From Rhizobium leguminosarum bv. trifolii WSM1325 (GTDB lineage: Bacteria; Pseudomonadota; Alphaproteobacteria; Rhizobiales; Rhizobiaceae): DNA of 64,000 nucleotides. The stretch spans positions 124,001 through 188,000 of the forward strand of contig CP001627.1 of assembly GCA_000023185.1 (NCBI GenBank), read 5' to 3'. Of this stretch, positions 43,029 to 51,304 are shown piece by piece (within the stretch, counting starts at the first letter, position 1; each line of letters begins with the position of its first letter). Position numbers and translations under genes: made by a program. The notes beneath the pieces were generated by a model. It saw only the letters and a program-made list of their open reading frames with translations. It did no database searches and was not told the origin of the DNA.

Positions 43029-43816
43029 GCATTCCTGCGATCGCAGTCAAAAATCTCGTCAAGACCTTTGGCGGTTCCACCGTGCTGCAGGGCATCGACC
43101 TCGACATCGTTCAGGGACAGGTTTCCTGCGTCATCGGCCCATCCGGATCCGGCAAGAGTACGCTGCTGCGCTGCATGGCGTTTCTCGAGGAATCGACGAA
43201 GGGTACGATTGCCGTCAACGGCGAGGTGCTTGGCTTTGCGGAAAACGCCAAGGGCGTCCGGGAGCGGGTGCCGGCGGCGGCGAACCGGCGGATCCGATCC
43301 CAGATCGGCATGGTTTTTCAGCAGTTCAATCTCTGGCCGCATATGACCGCGCTCGGCAATGTCAGCGAGGCGCTGAAGTCCGTTCACAAGATGAGCCGCA
43401 AGGATGCTGAGGAGCGGGCAATGGCCCAGCTCGTCAAGGTCGGCCTCGAGGGCAGGGCAGGGCACTATCCGTCGCAGCTCTCGGGAGGGCAACAGCAGCG
43501 CGTCGCCATCGCCCGGGCGCTAGCCCTCAACCCGAAGATCATGCTGTTTGACGAGCCGACCTCGTCACTTGATCCCGAGCTGACCGGCGAGGTGCTCAAC
43601 GTCATGCGCGATCTCGCCGCCGAGGGCATGACGATGGTCGTCGTCTCCCACGAGATCGGATTTGCCGCGACGGTCGGCCAGCAGATCATCTTTCTCGATC
43701 ACGGCAAGGTGCTGTTCACCGGCCCGCCGCAGGACGTCTTCAAACGGCCGAGAAATCCCCGCCTCGAGCAATTTCTGGATACCTATATCGATCGCGGCGC
43801 CTCGATGCTGCTGTGA
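43025..43816 (+). CDS. Amino-acid ABC transporter ATP-binding protein
   Basis: 263-residue ATPase. Seen: Walker A GPSGSGKSTLLR near 37-48, Q-loop MVFQQFNLWPHMT near 97-109, signature QLSGGQQQRVAIARALAL near 155-172, Walker B MLFDEPTSSLDPE near 177-189, and switch His in VVSHEIGFA. Last gene of the operon 40796-43816. It carries a short insertion (AENAKGVRERVPAAANRR, about 76-93) also seen in several rhizobial members. Confidence 0.93.
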   Translation: MSIPAIAVKNLVKTFGGSTVLQGIDLDIVQGQVSCVIGPSGSGKSTLLRCMAFLEESTKGTIAVNGEVLGFAENAKGVRERVPAAANRRIRSQIGMVFQQFNLWPHMTALGNVSEALKSVHKMSRKDAEERAMAQLVKVGLEGRAGHYPSQLSGGQQQRVAIARALALNPKIMLFDEPTSSLDPELTGEVLNVMRDLAAEGMTMVVVSHEIGFAATVGQQIIFLDHGKVLFTGPPQDVFKRPRNPRLEQFLDTYIDRGASMLL

Positions 43817-43867
43817 CGTTCATGTCCTTTCGGATCGTCGGGCAGACCTTCAAGGCCGGCGTCGGGT

Positions 43868-44221
43868 TCAGGCAGTGTCGTCTTCGAATATTTTGACGGG
43901 CCGGTCCCACTGGATGAGCACGACACAGCCGGTCTCGCTCCAGACCGAATGTTCGCTGCCCGGTGCATTGACGATATAACTGCCGCTGATGTAATCGCCC
44001 GTCTCGTCGGATTGAACGCCATCGAGCACCAGGATGGTCTCGAGCCCCTCGTGGCGATGGCGGGGAACCGAAGCGCCGGGCTCATATTTCAGCAGCGCCA
44101 CGCCCGGCTGATCGCCCTCGAAGGGGCGGATCCAGTGAATGGTGACAGCATCGCGGAAAGGGCCGAATTCCAACTCCTTCCAGCCGCCTGAGGTCAGGCG
44201 TTCGCGGGTCGTTTCAGGCAT
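43868..44221 (-). CDS. Small cupin-domain protein (ChrR-like fold)
   Basis: 117-residue single cupin. Seen: VALLKYEPGASVPRHRHEGLETILVLDG within 41-68, carrying the metal-ligand pattern HRHEGLE, and a second motif SYIVNAPGSEHSVWSETG near 81-98. Its start overlaps the hydrolase gene by eight bases and it is the last gene of the nine-gene operon from 52432. Could be a small dioxygenase, isomerase or metal-dependent accessory for the pathway; role unknown. Confidence 0.8.
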   Translation of the reverse strand: MPETTRERLTSGGWKELEFGPFRDAVTIHWIRPFEGDQPGVALLKYEPGASVPRHRHEGLETILVLDGVQSDETGDYISGSYIVNAPGSEHSVWSETGCVVLIQWDRPVKIFEDDTA

Positions 44222-44885
44222 GGGCGATGCTTTCCAGAATGTCGTCGATATGGGCGGTCCAGCCGACGATCGCGCCCTGGGCGCGGATCATGGCGATGGC
44301 GGCGGCTTTGAATTCGGGGAAATAGCTTTCCGTGGCCTCCTCGGCGAGCAGGCATTCATAGCCGCGGTCGTTTGCTTCGCGCATCGTCGTCTGCACGCAG
44401 ACTTCGGTGGTGACACCGGCAAAGACGAGCTGACGTATGCCCTTCTGCTGCAACACGGTGCCGAGGTCGGTCGCGTAGAAGGCGCCCTTGCCGGGTTTTT
44501 CGATGACGACTTCGCCCTTCACCGGAGCGAGCTCCGGAAGAATTGCCGTGCCGGGTTCGCCCGAGATCAGGATGCGGCCCATCGGGCCTTCGTCGCCGAT
44601 CCTGAGCGCAGGATTGCCGCGGTCGCGTTTGGCCGGTGGCAGGTCGGAGAGATCAGGCCGGTGGCACTCCATCGTATGGATCACAGGCAGGCCGGCATTG
44701 CGGAAGCCCTGGATGAGGCGTTTGACATCGGGCACGATCCTGGTGATGCGGCTGACATCGTTGCCGAGGCTGGCGCCGAATCCGCCCGGCTCGGCGAAAT
44801 CGCGCTGCATGTCGATGACGATGAGGGCGAGCTCATCGTGTTTCACCGGAAAGGCGAAGGGTTCTGCCTTGATCCCCATCATCAA
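44214..44885 (-). CDS. Isochorismatase-family cysteine hydrolase, paralog of biuret hydrolase
   Basis: 223-residue amidohydrolase with the family triad: Asp in ALIVIDMQRDFAEPGG near 19-34, Lys in IEKPGKGAFYATDLG near 126-140, Cys in [24 protein letters not shown] near 155-178. It is clearly related to the biuret hydrolase at 47489 in the same operon (shared PGKG.F.ATDL and [14 protein letters not shown] blocks). The start overlaps the ATPase stop (ATGA). A second amide of the same pathway, for example a ureido or formyl-urea intermediate, is the natural guess. Peroxyureidoacrylate-type activity is another option. Confidence 0.85.
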   Translation of the reverse strand: MMMGIKAEPFAFPVKHDELALIVIDMQRDFAEPGGFGASLGNDVSRITRIVPDVKRLIQGFRNAGLPVIHTMECHRPDLSDLPPAKRDRGNPALRIGDEGPMGRILISGEPGTAILPELAPVKGEVVIEKPGKGAFYATDLGTVLQQKGIRQLVFAGVTTEVCVQTTMREANDRGYECLLAEEATESYFPEFKAAAIAMIRAQGAIVGWTAHIDDILESIAHA

Positions 44886-46432
44886 TGATGCCCCGCCATG
44901 TGGGCGCCGATCACGCCGATATCGGCCGAACGCGCCGGTGTCTCGTAAACCAGCTTGCCTTCCGAAATGACCATGATGCGGTCGGACATCTCGAGCAGTT
45001 CGTCGAGGTCTTCCGAAAGCAGCAGCACGGCGGCTCCCAAATTGCGGGCCTTCATGATCCGGGCGCGGATTTCGGCAACGGCCGAGAAATCGAGGCCGAA
45101 ACAGGGGTTGGAGACTATCAGCAGATCGACATCGCCGGTCAGTTCGCGGGCGAGCACCGCCCGCTGCACGTTGCCGCCCGAGAGCGCTGCGATCGGCGAG
45201 GAGGAAGAGGCCGTCTTGACCTTGAAGTCGGAGATCAGCGCCGAGGCACGCTTCTTCATGCTGCCCTTGTTCAGCCAGATCGCGTCCTTGCCGTCCAGCT
45301 TCAAATCGAAGGTGCGGAACGCAAGGTTCTCGCTCACGGTCATCTTGGGCGCACAGGCATTCTGCAACGGCTCTTCGGGGATGAAACGCACCCTGTTCTT
45401 GCGGGTCTCCTCACGGGTGGCGCCGTAAGTCTCGCCATTGACCATGACCTGGCCGCTATCGGTCGGGCGCTGGCCGGCCAGAATTTCCGTCAGCTCCTTC
45501 TGGCCGTTGCCGGATATGCCGGCGATGCCGACGATCTCACCGGAGCGGACCGTCAGCGCGTCGATCTCGATCGTCTTCAGGCCGGAGCGATCCGGAGCTT
45601 TCACCTGGGTCACAGTGAGCACGGATTTGGCCGCTTCCGCCACCGGCAGACGGCTGTCGAGCTCGGCGAGCTTGACGTCGCCGATCATCATCGCCGCCAT
45701 CTCGGCGGTGGAGAGCTCGCCGACCTTGCCGGTGCCGACCAGCTTGCCGCGCCGCAGGATCGAGACGGCATCAGCGAACTTCGTCACCTCGTGGAACTTG
45801 TGGGAGATCATCAGCACGGTGAGCTCGCCGCGCTCGGTCATCCCGCGGACGATGCCGAGCATCTCATCGGCTTCGGCCGGCGTCAGCACCGAGGTCGGCT
45901 CGTCGAGGACGAGGAAGGAACGGCCGAGATAGAGCTGCTTGACGATTTCGAGCTTCTGTTTTTCGCCGGCGGCAAGCTCGCTCACCGGCCTGTCGAGCGG
46001 GATCTTGAACGGCATGCGCTCCATGAAAGCCGCCAGATCCTTGCGTTCCCTGGGCCAGTTGATCACCGCGGGCACTTCGGTGCGGCTGATGACCAGGTTT
46101 TCCGCACCGGTCAGAGAGGGAACCAGTGTGAAATGCTGGTAGACCATGCCGAGCCCATAGGTCGCGGCATCCTTGGGTGAGGCGACCGCCACCTCGCGGC
46201 CGTCGACCGACAACGAGCCTGACGTGGCGTGATAGAAGCCCATGATGCATTTGACGAGCGTCGACTTGCCGGCGCCGTTTTCGCCGAGAAGCGCGTGAAA
46301 AGAGCCGGCCGGAACGGCGATCGAGACGTTGTCGAGCGCGGTGAAGCTGCCGAAACGCATGGTCATATCGAGCGTCTCGATGCCGACGGCCTTGCCGGCT
46401 TGCGGAAGGGGCGTGTCGCGGACTGTGCTCAC
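44882..46432 (-). CDS. BMP-type (nucleoside/nucleobase) ABC transporter ATPase
   Basis: 516-residue double ATPase of the YufO/NupA group. Domain 1 (about 15-255): Walker A GENGAGKSTLVK, unusual signature ELAAGEKQKLEIVKQL, Walker B FLVLDEPTSVLTPAEAD. Domain 2 (about 265-510): degenerate Walker A GISGNGQKELTEIL, signature ALSGGNVQRAVLAREL, and SNPCFGLDFSA in place of a normal Walker B, so only the first site is likely fully active. GTG at 46432 chosen: AAGGAG lies seven bases upstream, and the preceding gene's TGA ends one base before. The gene sits between catabolic enzymes rather than next to its permeases. Confidence 0.9.
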   Translation of the reverse strand: MSTVRDTPLPQAGKAVGIETLDMTMRFGSFTALDNVSIAVPAGSFHALLGENGAGKSTLVKCIMGFYHATSGSLSVDGREVAVASPKDAATYGLGMVYQHFTLVPSLTGAENLVISRTEVPAVINWPRERKDLAAFMERMPFKIPLDRPVSELAAGEKQKLEIVKQLYLGRSFLVLDEPTSVLTPAEADEMLGIVRGMTERGELTVLMISHKFHEVTKFADAVSILRRGKLVGTGKVGELSTAEMAAMMIGDVKLAELDSRLPVAEAAKSVLTVTQVKAPDRSGLKTIEIDALTVRSGEIVGIAGISGNGQKELTEILAGQRPTDSGQVMVNGETYGATREETRKNRVRFIPEEPLQNACAPKMTVSENLAFRTFDLKLDGKDAIWLNKGSMKKRASALISDFKVKTASSSSPIAALSGGNVQRAVLARELTGDVDLLIVSNPCFGLDFSAVAEIRARIMKARNLGAAVLLLSEDLDELLEMSDRIMVISEGKLVYETPARSADIGVIGAHMAGHH

Positions 46433-46433
46433 T

Positions 46434-47489
46434 TCATTGCTCCTTTTCGACGATGATGGCGACGGGACCGCCGCCGGGCGGACCCTGGTGTTCGGCGCCG
46501 CCGGACACATAGAGATCGGTAATGCCGAAGATGCCGGCGAGAACGCCGCCGACGAAGGCACGGGCATGGCGGGTGCCTGCAATATCCGAGTCATCGAGCA
46601 TCGTGTGGCGCCTGCCGTCGATCCTGCCGGACGGGTCCGGCTCGGCCTTGGCGAGAACCGCCGCCAGCCGGCTGTTTTCCGGCAGGCGTTCGCGGGCTTT
46701 CCTGACGGAATGCGCGTCGATCGCATCCAGCATGACCGCGTGGTCGATCGACAGCGGACCGGACCATTTTGCGCTCATGCCGAGGACGATGATTTCGTGA
46801 TCGGTGAGTTCGCCCCCGGACGAGGTTGAGGCGCAGCGGGAAAAGAGATCGAAACGTGTGCAGATGTCGGCATCGCCGATCGATGTCGCATCTATCTCGC
46901 CGAGTGCCACGGCGACGCCGAGAGCCGAAGCGCCGCGCGAGAGGCCCATGGATTTCAGCGTGTCGTGGGTTGCGACCGTCCTGCCTGCTGCCTCGGCCTC
47001 GGCAATCCGGCGCGAGGTGAGCAGCGGACACTTGATCTGCACGAAATGGACATCGGCGGGATCATCGATGCCGGCATCCCTCATCGCGGACTTCACGCCT
47101 TCGGCAACGAGCAGGATCTGTTCCCGGCGCCCGAGATGTTCGGGGGGCAGCGCGGGGGTACGCGACACACCAATGGCCAGCGCCCGTTCGCCCGGGGTTT
47201 CTACGGTTTCACGCGCAAAAACCGTCCAATGCGGCGAGAGCGCCCCCTCGGTGCCGCCGGACATGATGATCGAGACGCCGTCGACGCCATATCTACTGAA
47301 CAATGTCTCGAAGCTGCGGGTGGCATAACCGCGGGTAAAATCATTGACGCAGCCGTTGCCTTCCGTCTTGCCGAGAACGGCGACGACGTTGTTCGCCTGA
47401 AGGCCGCTGGCAAAGAGCGCCTCGACGCCGGCAACGTCATCGGGGCCGTCGGCTGGCACGCGAAAGACATGGGCACGCAATGACGGCAT
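46434..47489 (-). CDS. Cyanuric acid amidohydrolase / barbiturase family ring-opening enzyme
   Basis: 351-residue member of a small family with three repeated domains, each with a Ser-Lys dyad. Seen: LGKTEGNGCVNDFTRG near 39, SIIMSGGTEGALSPHWTVF near 78-96 (first Ser), QIKCPLLTS near 157, SRGASALGVAVALGE near 188, RCASTSSGGELTDHEIIVLG near 220-239 (second Ser), and C-terminal YVSGGAEHQGPPGGGPVAIIVE (third Ser). Hydrolyses cyanuric acid to carboxybiuret (then biuret) or barbiturate to ureidomalonate. Its start overlaps the biuret-hydrolase stop as TGATG; that neighbour favours a triazine substrate. I cannot distinguish the two activities from sequence alone. Confidence 0.9.
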   Translation of the reverse strand: MPSLRAHVFRVPADGPDDVAGVEALFASGLQANNVVAVLGKTEGNGCVNDFTRGYATRSFETLFSRYGVDGVSIIMSGGTEGALSPHWTVFARETVETPGERALAIGVSRTPALPPEHLGRREQILLVAEGVKSAMRDAGIDDPADVHFVQIKCPLLTSRRIAEAEAAGRTVATHDTLKSMGLSRGASALGVAVALGEIDATSIGDADICTRFDLFSRCASTSSGGELTDHEIIVLGMSAKWSGPLSIDHAVMLDAIDAHSVRKARERLPENSRLAAVLAKAEPDPSGRIDGRRHTMLDDSDIAGTRHARAFVGGVLAGIFGITDLYVSGGAEHQGPPGGGPVAIIVEKEQ

Positions 47490-48193
47490 CAGGGCAGCGC
47501 CTCGACTAGAGCCGCGGAATTGGAGACCGAGCCGAAGACGCCGCCCTGCATCTTCACCATCTTGATCGCGGCGAGGTGGTTTCCGTAGTCGGTCGCACCG
47601 CAGCAGTCCTCCAGAAGTAGGCATTCGTAGCCGCGGTCGTTTGCCTCGCGCATCGTCGTCGAAACGCAGACATCGGTGGTGATCCCCGTGAGGATAATGT
47701 TCTCGATGCGCTTCTGGTTGAGGATGAGTTCGAGGTCGGTGGCGCAGAACGAACCCTTGCCGGGCTTGTCGATGATCGTCTCGCCTTCGATCGGGTAGAG
47801 TTCGGGGATGATGTCCCAGCCCGGTTCGCCACGCGTCAGGATTCGGCCGCAGGGGCCGGCATCACCGATGCCGGCGCCGATCCGCTGCGAGCGCCAGCGT
47901 TTGTTGGCCGGCAGATCGGCGAGGTCCGGGCGGTGGCCCTCGCGGGTGTGGATGATGTGGTAGCCCTTGGCCCGCATGGCGGCAAGCACGCGTTTGATGG
48001 GTTCGATCGGCGCCTGCACCAGCGACAGGTCGTAGCCCATATGGTCGACATAGCCGCCCTTGCCGCAGAAATCCGTCTGCATGTCGATGATGATGAGGGC
48101 GGTGTTATCAGGCCTCAGAGCGCCATTATAGGGCCACGGATACGGATCGGCGTCGATAAAATGCCCGTTGGTTTCGACCATCGCGTCCATCAT
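47489..48193 (-). CDS. biuH: Biuret amidohydrolase
   Basis: 234-residue isochorismatase-fold cysteine hydrolase converting biuret to allophanate and ammonia. Seen: N-terminal [18 protein letters not shown], catalytic Asp in [20 protein letters not shown] near 32-51, [21 protein letters not shown] near 83-103, Lys in [15 protein letters not shown] near 138-152, Cys in [20 protein letters not shown] near 166-185. From memory this matches the structurally characterised R. leguminosarum enzyme almost residue for residue, including the [11 protein letters not shown]-terminus. Start at 48193 (or ATG at 48190) behind AGGAGAG. No allophanate hydrolase is in this window. Confidence 0.92.
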   Translation of the reverse strand: MMDAMVETNGHFIDADPYPWPYNGALRPDNTALIIIDMQTDFCGKGGYVDHMGYDLSLVQAPIEPIKRVLAAMRAKGYHIIHTREGHRPDLADLPANKRWRSQRIGAGIGDAGPCGRILTRGEPGWDIIPELYPIEGETIIDKPGKGSFCATDLELILNQKRIENIILTGITTDVCVSTTMREANDRGYECLLLEDCCGATDYGNHLAAIKMVKMQGGVFGSVSNSAALVEALP

Positions 48194-48201
48194 TCTCTCT
48201 C

Positions 48202-49218
48202 CTATTCCGCGGCAGGTTTGAGGGGTTCGCCGTAACGGCGCATCGGCTTGTCAAATCCGCAGGACGTGCCGTCCTTGACCTTTATCTCGTCTTCCCATGG
48301 CAGGCGGTATTTGCCGGCGATAAGGTCGTGCATGTAGGTGTAGGGCGCATCCTGCGCGCCGCCGGCGACGGCGACGTAGCCGCGATGACCGAACTGGTAG
48401 ATATTATTCTCCACGCCCCAGCCGAGCCGGGCCTCGCGAACGAGATCGGGACGCACCTCCGCGGTGATGATCTCGTTGACGCGGCCGGAGGTTCCGTGGG
48501 CGATGATCGTGCCATCGAAATTGCAAATCATGCCTTCACCCATGGAATCGAACGTTCCGTCCGAGCCACACATGCAGACATTCGCGGTGATCATCAGGTT
48601 GCAGAAGGCGTTGGCCTGGTTGGTGAAGCACCAGGCATCGCGGATCGGCGCCGTGTAGCCGGCTGTGCGGATCATGATTTCGGCGCCCTTGTAGGCGCAT
48701 TCGCGCGCCATCTCCGGGAACATGCCGTCATGGCAGATGATCAGAGCGAGCTTCGCGCCCCGCGGGCCCTCGATGACAGGGATGCCAAGATCGCCGGGCT
48801 CCCAGGGCTCGACGGGGATCCAGGGATGCATCTTGCGGTAATAGAGCTTCAACTCGCCCTGATCGTCGATGACGATGCCGGAGTTGTAGGGCATGGCGCC
48901 AGGGTTCAGCTCCATGATCGAGAAGCAGCCCCAGATCCGGTTGTCCCTGCAGGCCTGCTTGAAGGCCGCGACCTCCGGCCCGTCGAGCGTGCACATGATC
49001 TCCGGATTGATGTCCATGGAAAGGCCATGCAGCGCGTATTCGGGAAAGACGACGAGGTCCATGCCCGGCTGGTTGCGCCGCGCTTTGGCCACCAGATCAA
49101 CGATCACCTGCGTCTGTTTTGCCAAGTCCGCTTTGGTAACGGTCACCGGCAGCTGGAGCTGCACCAGGCCGATACCGACGCCGTGTTCGGATTTGTTGAG
49201 ACCGCCAAGTCCGTTCAT
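48202..49218 (-). CDS. Formamidase / aliphatic amidase (nitrilase superfamily, AmiF-AmiE type)
   Basis: 338-residue amidase with an intact Glu-Lys-Cys triad: Glu in [16 protein letters not shown] near 54-69, Lys in [19 protein letters not shown] near 127-145, Cys in [17 protein letters not shown] near 159-175. Length and the [17 protein letters not shown] segment fit formamidase (formamide to formate and ammonia). Twelve bases separate it from the permease gene and eight from biuret hydrolase. In this operon it may act on formamide or a formylated ring-cleavage product. Short-chain aliphatic amidase is the alternative. Confidence 0.9.
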   Translation of the reverse strand: MNGLGGLNKSEHGVGIGLVQLQLPVTVTKADLAKQTQVIVDLVAKARRNQPGMDLVVFPEYALHGLSMDINPEIMCTLDGPEVAAFKQACRDNRIWGCFSIMELNPGAMPYNSGIVIDDQGELKLYYRKMHPWIPVEPWEPGDLGIPVIEGPRGAKLALIICHDGMFPEMARECAYKGAEIMIRTAGYTAPIRDAWCFTNQANAFCNLMITANVCMCGSDGTFDSMGEGMICNFDGTIIAHGTSGRVNEIITAEVRPDLVREARLGWGVENNIYQFGHRGYVAVAGGAQDAPYTYMHDLIAGKYRLPWEDEIKVKDGTSCGFDKPMRRYGEPLKPAAE

Positions 49219-49230
49219 CGAAAGGCTCCG

Positions 49231-50157
49231 TTATTTCGTGAGCGAGAGCGCACCCGGCGCACCGGCGAGCGAACGGGTGGGCGAGGAGGTGGCGATCAGG
49301 ATGATGAGGGTGAGCACGTAAGGCGCGGCGTAAAAAAGGTAGTAGCCTTGCGTGACGCCGACCGATTGCAGCGCCGGGCCGAGCGCGCCAGCACCGCCGA
49401 AAAGCAGGGCAGCGAGAAAGCAGCCGATCGGATTCCAGCGAGCGAAGATGACGAGAGCCACCGCCATCAGGCCCTGACCCGACGAGATGCCTTCGTTCCA
49501 GGATCCCGGATAGTAGAGCGAGAGATAGGCGCCGCCGATTGCCGCCAGCGAACCGCCCACTGCCGTTGCCAGCAAGCGAACCCGGTCCGGATGGATGCCC
49601 ATGGCCCGGGCCGCGTCGGTGCTGTCGCCGACGACGCGCAGGATCAGGCCGATGCGGGTATTCTTGAAGGCCCAGAACAGGAAGAGGGCAAGTGCCGCGC
49701 CGATGAAGAACAGCACGTTGATATTGAGCGCCGCCTGGACTTGCGGAGTGCTCGACCAGCCGCCGAGCGGGATCGAGGGCAGTTTCGGGGCAACCGGCTG
49801 GATGAAGGATTTGCCGAGGAAGAACGCCATGCCGAGACCGAACTGCATCATGGCGATGCCGATGGCGATATCGTTGACCTTGGGGAACTTGCAGATCCAG
49901 CCGTGGATGAGGCCGAAGATCGCGCCTGCCACCATGGCAGCCAGCACGCCGAGGGTCGGCGAGCCGGTCATGACGGCCACAGCATAGGCCGTCATGGCGC
50001 CGAAGACGAGCGTGCCTTCGAGGCCGAGATTGATGCGGCCGGAGCGTTCGGTGATCGCCTCGCCGAGGCTGACGAAGATGAAGGGGGTGGAAACGCGGAT
50101 GGCGCCGGCGAAGATCGCCAGCGGCACGCCCCAGATGCCGATGCCTGTCTCTTCCAT
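49231..50157 (-). CDS. BMP-type ABC transporter permease, subunit 2
   Basis: 308-residue inner-membrane protein with eight to ten spans. Seen: FIFVSLGEAITERSGRINLGLEGTLVFGAMTAYAVA near 30-64, the family hallmark (ERxGxxNLGxEG), and GLILRVVGDSTDAARAMGIHP near 186-206. Starts overlapping the partner permease stop as TGATG. Paired with 50157-51284. Confidence 0.92.
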   Translation of the reverse strand: MEETGIGIWGVPLAIFAGAIRVSTPFIFVSLGEAITERSGRINLGLEGTLVFGAMTAYAVAVMTGSPTLGVLAAMVAGAIFGLIHGWICKFPKVNDIAIGIAMMQFGLGMAFFLGKSFIQPVAPKLPSIPLGGWSSTPQVQAALNINVLFFIGAALALFLFWAFKNTRIGLILRVVGDSTDAARAMGIHPDRVRLLATAVGGSLAAIGGAYLSLYYPGSWNEGISSGQGLMAVALVIFARWNPIGCFLAALLFGGAGALGPALQSVGVTQGYYLFYAAPYVLTLIILIATSSPTRSLAGAPGALSLTK

Positions 50158-51284
50158 CAGAGGCTCCTTTTCCAGAGGTCGGGATTGAAGATCTTGAAGC
50201 GGCCGTAGAAGGTCTCGCAGAAGAGAATGACGATGAAGAGCGTCCCCTGCAGCACCAGAACCGTAGCATCCGGCAGGCCCATGCGCCGCTGGATGAGGCC
50301 GCCCGAGGCGTCGATGCCACCGAGCAGGATCGCGACCGGAATGATCGCCAGCGGATTGTGCCTGGCGAGGAAGGCGACGAGGATACCGGTATAACCGTAG
50401 CCGGCGGCAAGCGAGGCGTTGGCACTTCCCTGCACCGCCGCCACTTCGATCATGCCCGCCAGACCGGCAAAGCTGCCGGCAAGCGCGGTAAATCCGGCAA
50501 TCAGCTTGCCCACCGGCAGCCCCTGGATCTGCGCGGCGCGCACGTTGCCGCCGGCGATGCGGGCGGCAAAACCATAGCTCGTCGCCTCGATCACGATCCA
50601 GGAGATCATGCAGGCGAGGATGCCGATGACGAGGCCCCAATGCACGTCCATGCCGGGAATGTTGCCGAGCATGTAGTCCGCCGGCAGCGGCCTGGTCGAC
50701 GGCTTGTTGAGGCTTGCAGGATCGCGCAGCACCCCTTCGACAAACTGGTTCATCAGGGCGATGGCGATATAGGAGAGCAGCAGCGACGAAATGGTTTCAT
50801 TGACGCCGCGATAGTGCCGCAGGAAACCGGCAAGGCCGATCCAGATGCCGCCGACCACCATGGCAGCGATTGCCATCAGAATGAGAGTGAGGAAAACAGG
50901 CGCGGTGCCGGCGAGCGGCAGAGCCATGGCTGCGGCGGCAACGCCGCCCAGCACGACCGCTCCTTCCCCGCCGATGATGACGAGGCCGAGACGGGCGGGC
51001 AGGGCGACGCAGAGTGCCGTCAGGAGAAGGGGTGCGGCACGACTTAAGCTGTTCTGCACCGAAAACCAGCTGCCGAAACCGCCGGTATATATCAGTTGGA
51101 AGAGGGTGGCCGGCGACTTGCCGACCGCCAGGATGAAGAGGGAGAAGAGCGCAAGACCGATCAGGATGGCCGCGAGGCCGATGACAACAGGCTCGGCTCG
51201 CCGCGCGATCCATTCGAAGATGGGGCGCAGCGACACCGGTTTTTCCGTGATGGCTATTGCGGGATCATTGGCCTCGATGGTCAT
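50157..51284 (-). CDS. BMP-type ABC transporter permease, subunit 1
   Basis: 375-residue inner-membrane protein. Seen: a first span PVVIGLAAILIGLALFSLFILAVG near 32-55, LTALCVALPARLGLVIIGGEGAVVLGGVAAAAMAL near 93-127, RGVNETISSLLLSYIAIALMNQFVEG near 159-184, and FAARIAGGNVRAAQIQGLPVGK near 236-257. Typical of YufP/NupP-type nucleoside importer permeases. 20 bases downstream of the binding-protein gene. Confidence 0.92.
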   Translation of the reverse strand: MTIEANDPAIAITEKPVSLRPIFEWIARRAEPVVIGLAAILIGLALFSLFILAVGKSPATLFQLIYTGGFGSWFSVQNSLSRAAPLLLTALCVALPARLGLVIIGGEGAVVLGGVAAAAMALPLAGTAPVFLTLILMAIAAMVVGGIWIGLAGFLRHYRGVNETISSLLLSYIAIALMNQFVEGVLRDPASLNKPSTRPLPADYMLGNIPGMDVHWGLVIGILACMISWIVIEATSYGFAARIAGGNVRAAQIQGLPVGKLIAGFTALAGSFAGLAGMIEVAAVQGSANASLAAGYGYTGILVAFLARHNPLAIIPVAILLGGIDASGGLIQRRMGLPDATVLVLQGTLFIVILFCETFYGRFKIFNPDLWKRSL

Positions 51285-51304
51285 GGCGCTTCTCCCTTCG
51301 CGGT

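Noticed and set aside
48328..50208. 626-codon plus-strand open frame
   Set aside because: It is antisense to the formamidase and permease genes, rich in Arg, His, Gly and Asp with no domain, as expected from the complement of high-GC coding sequence.
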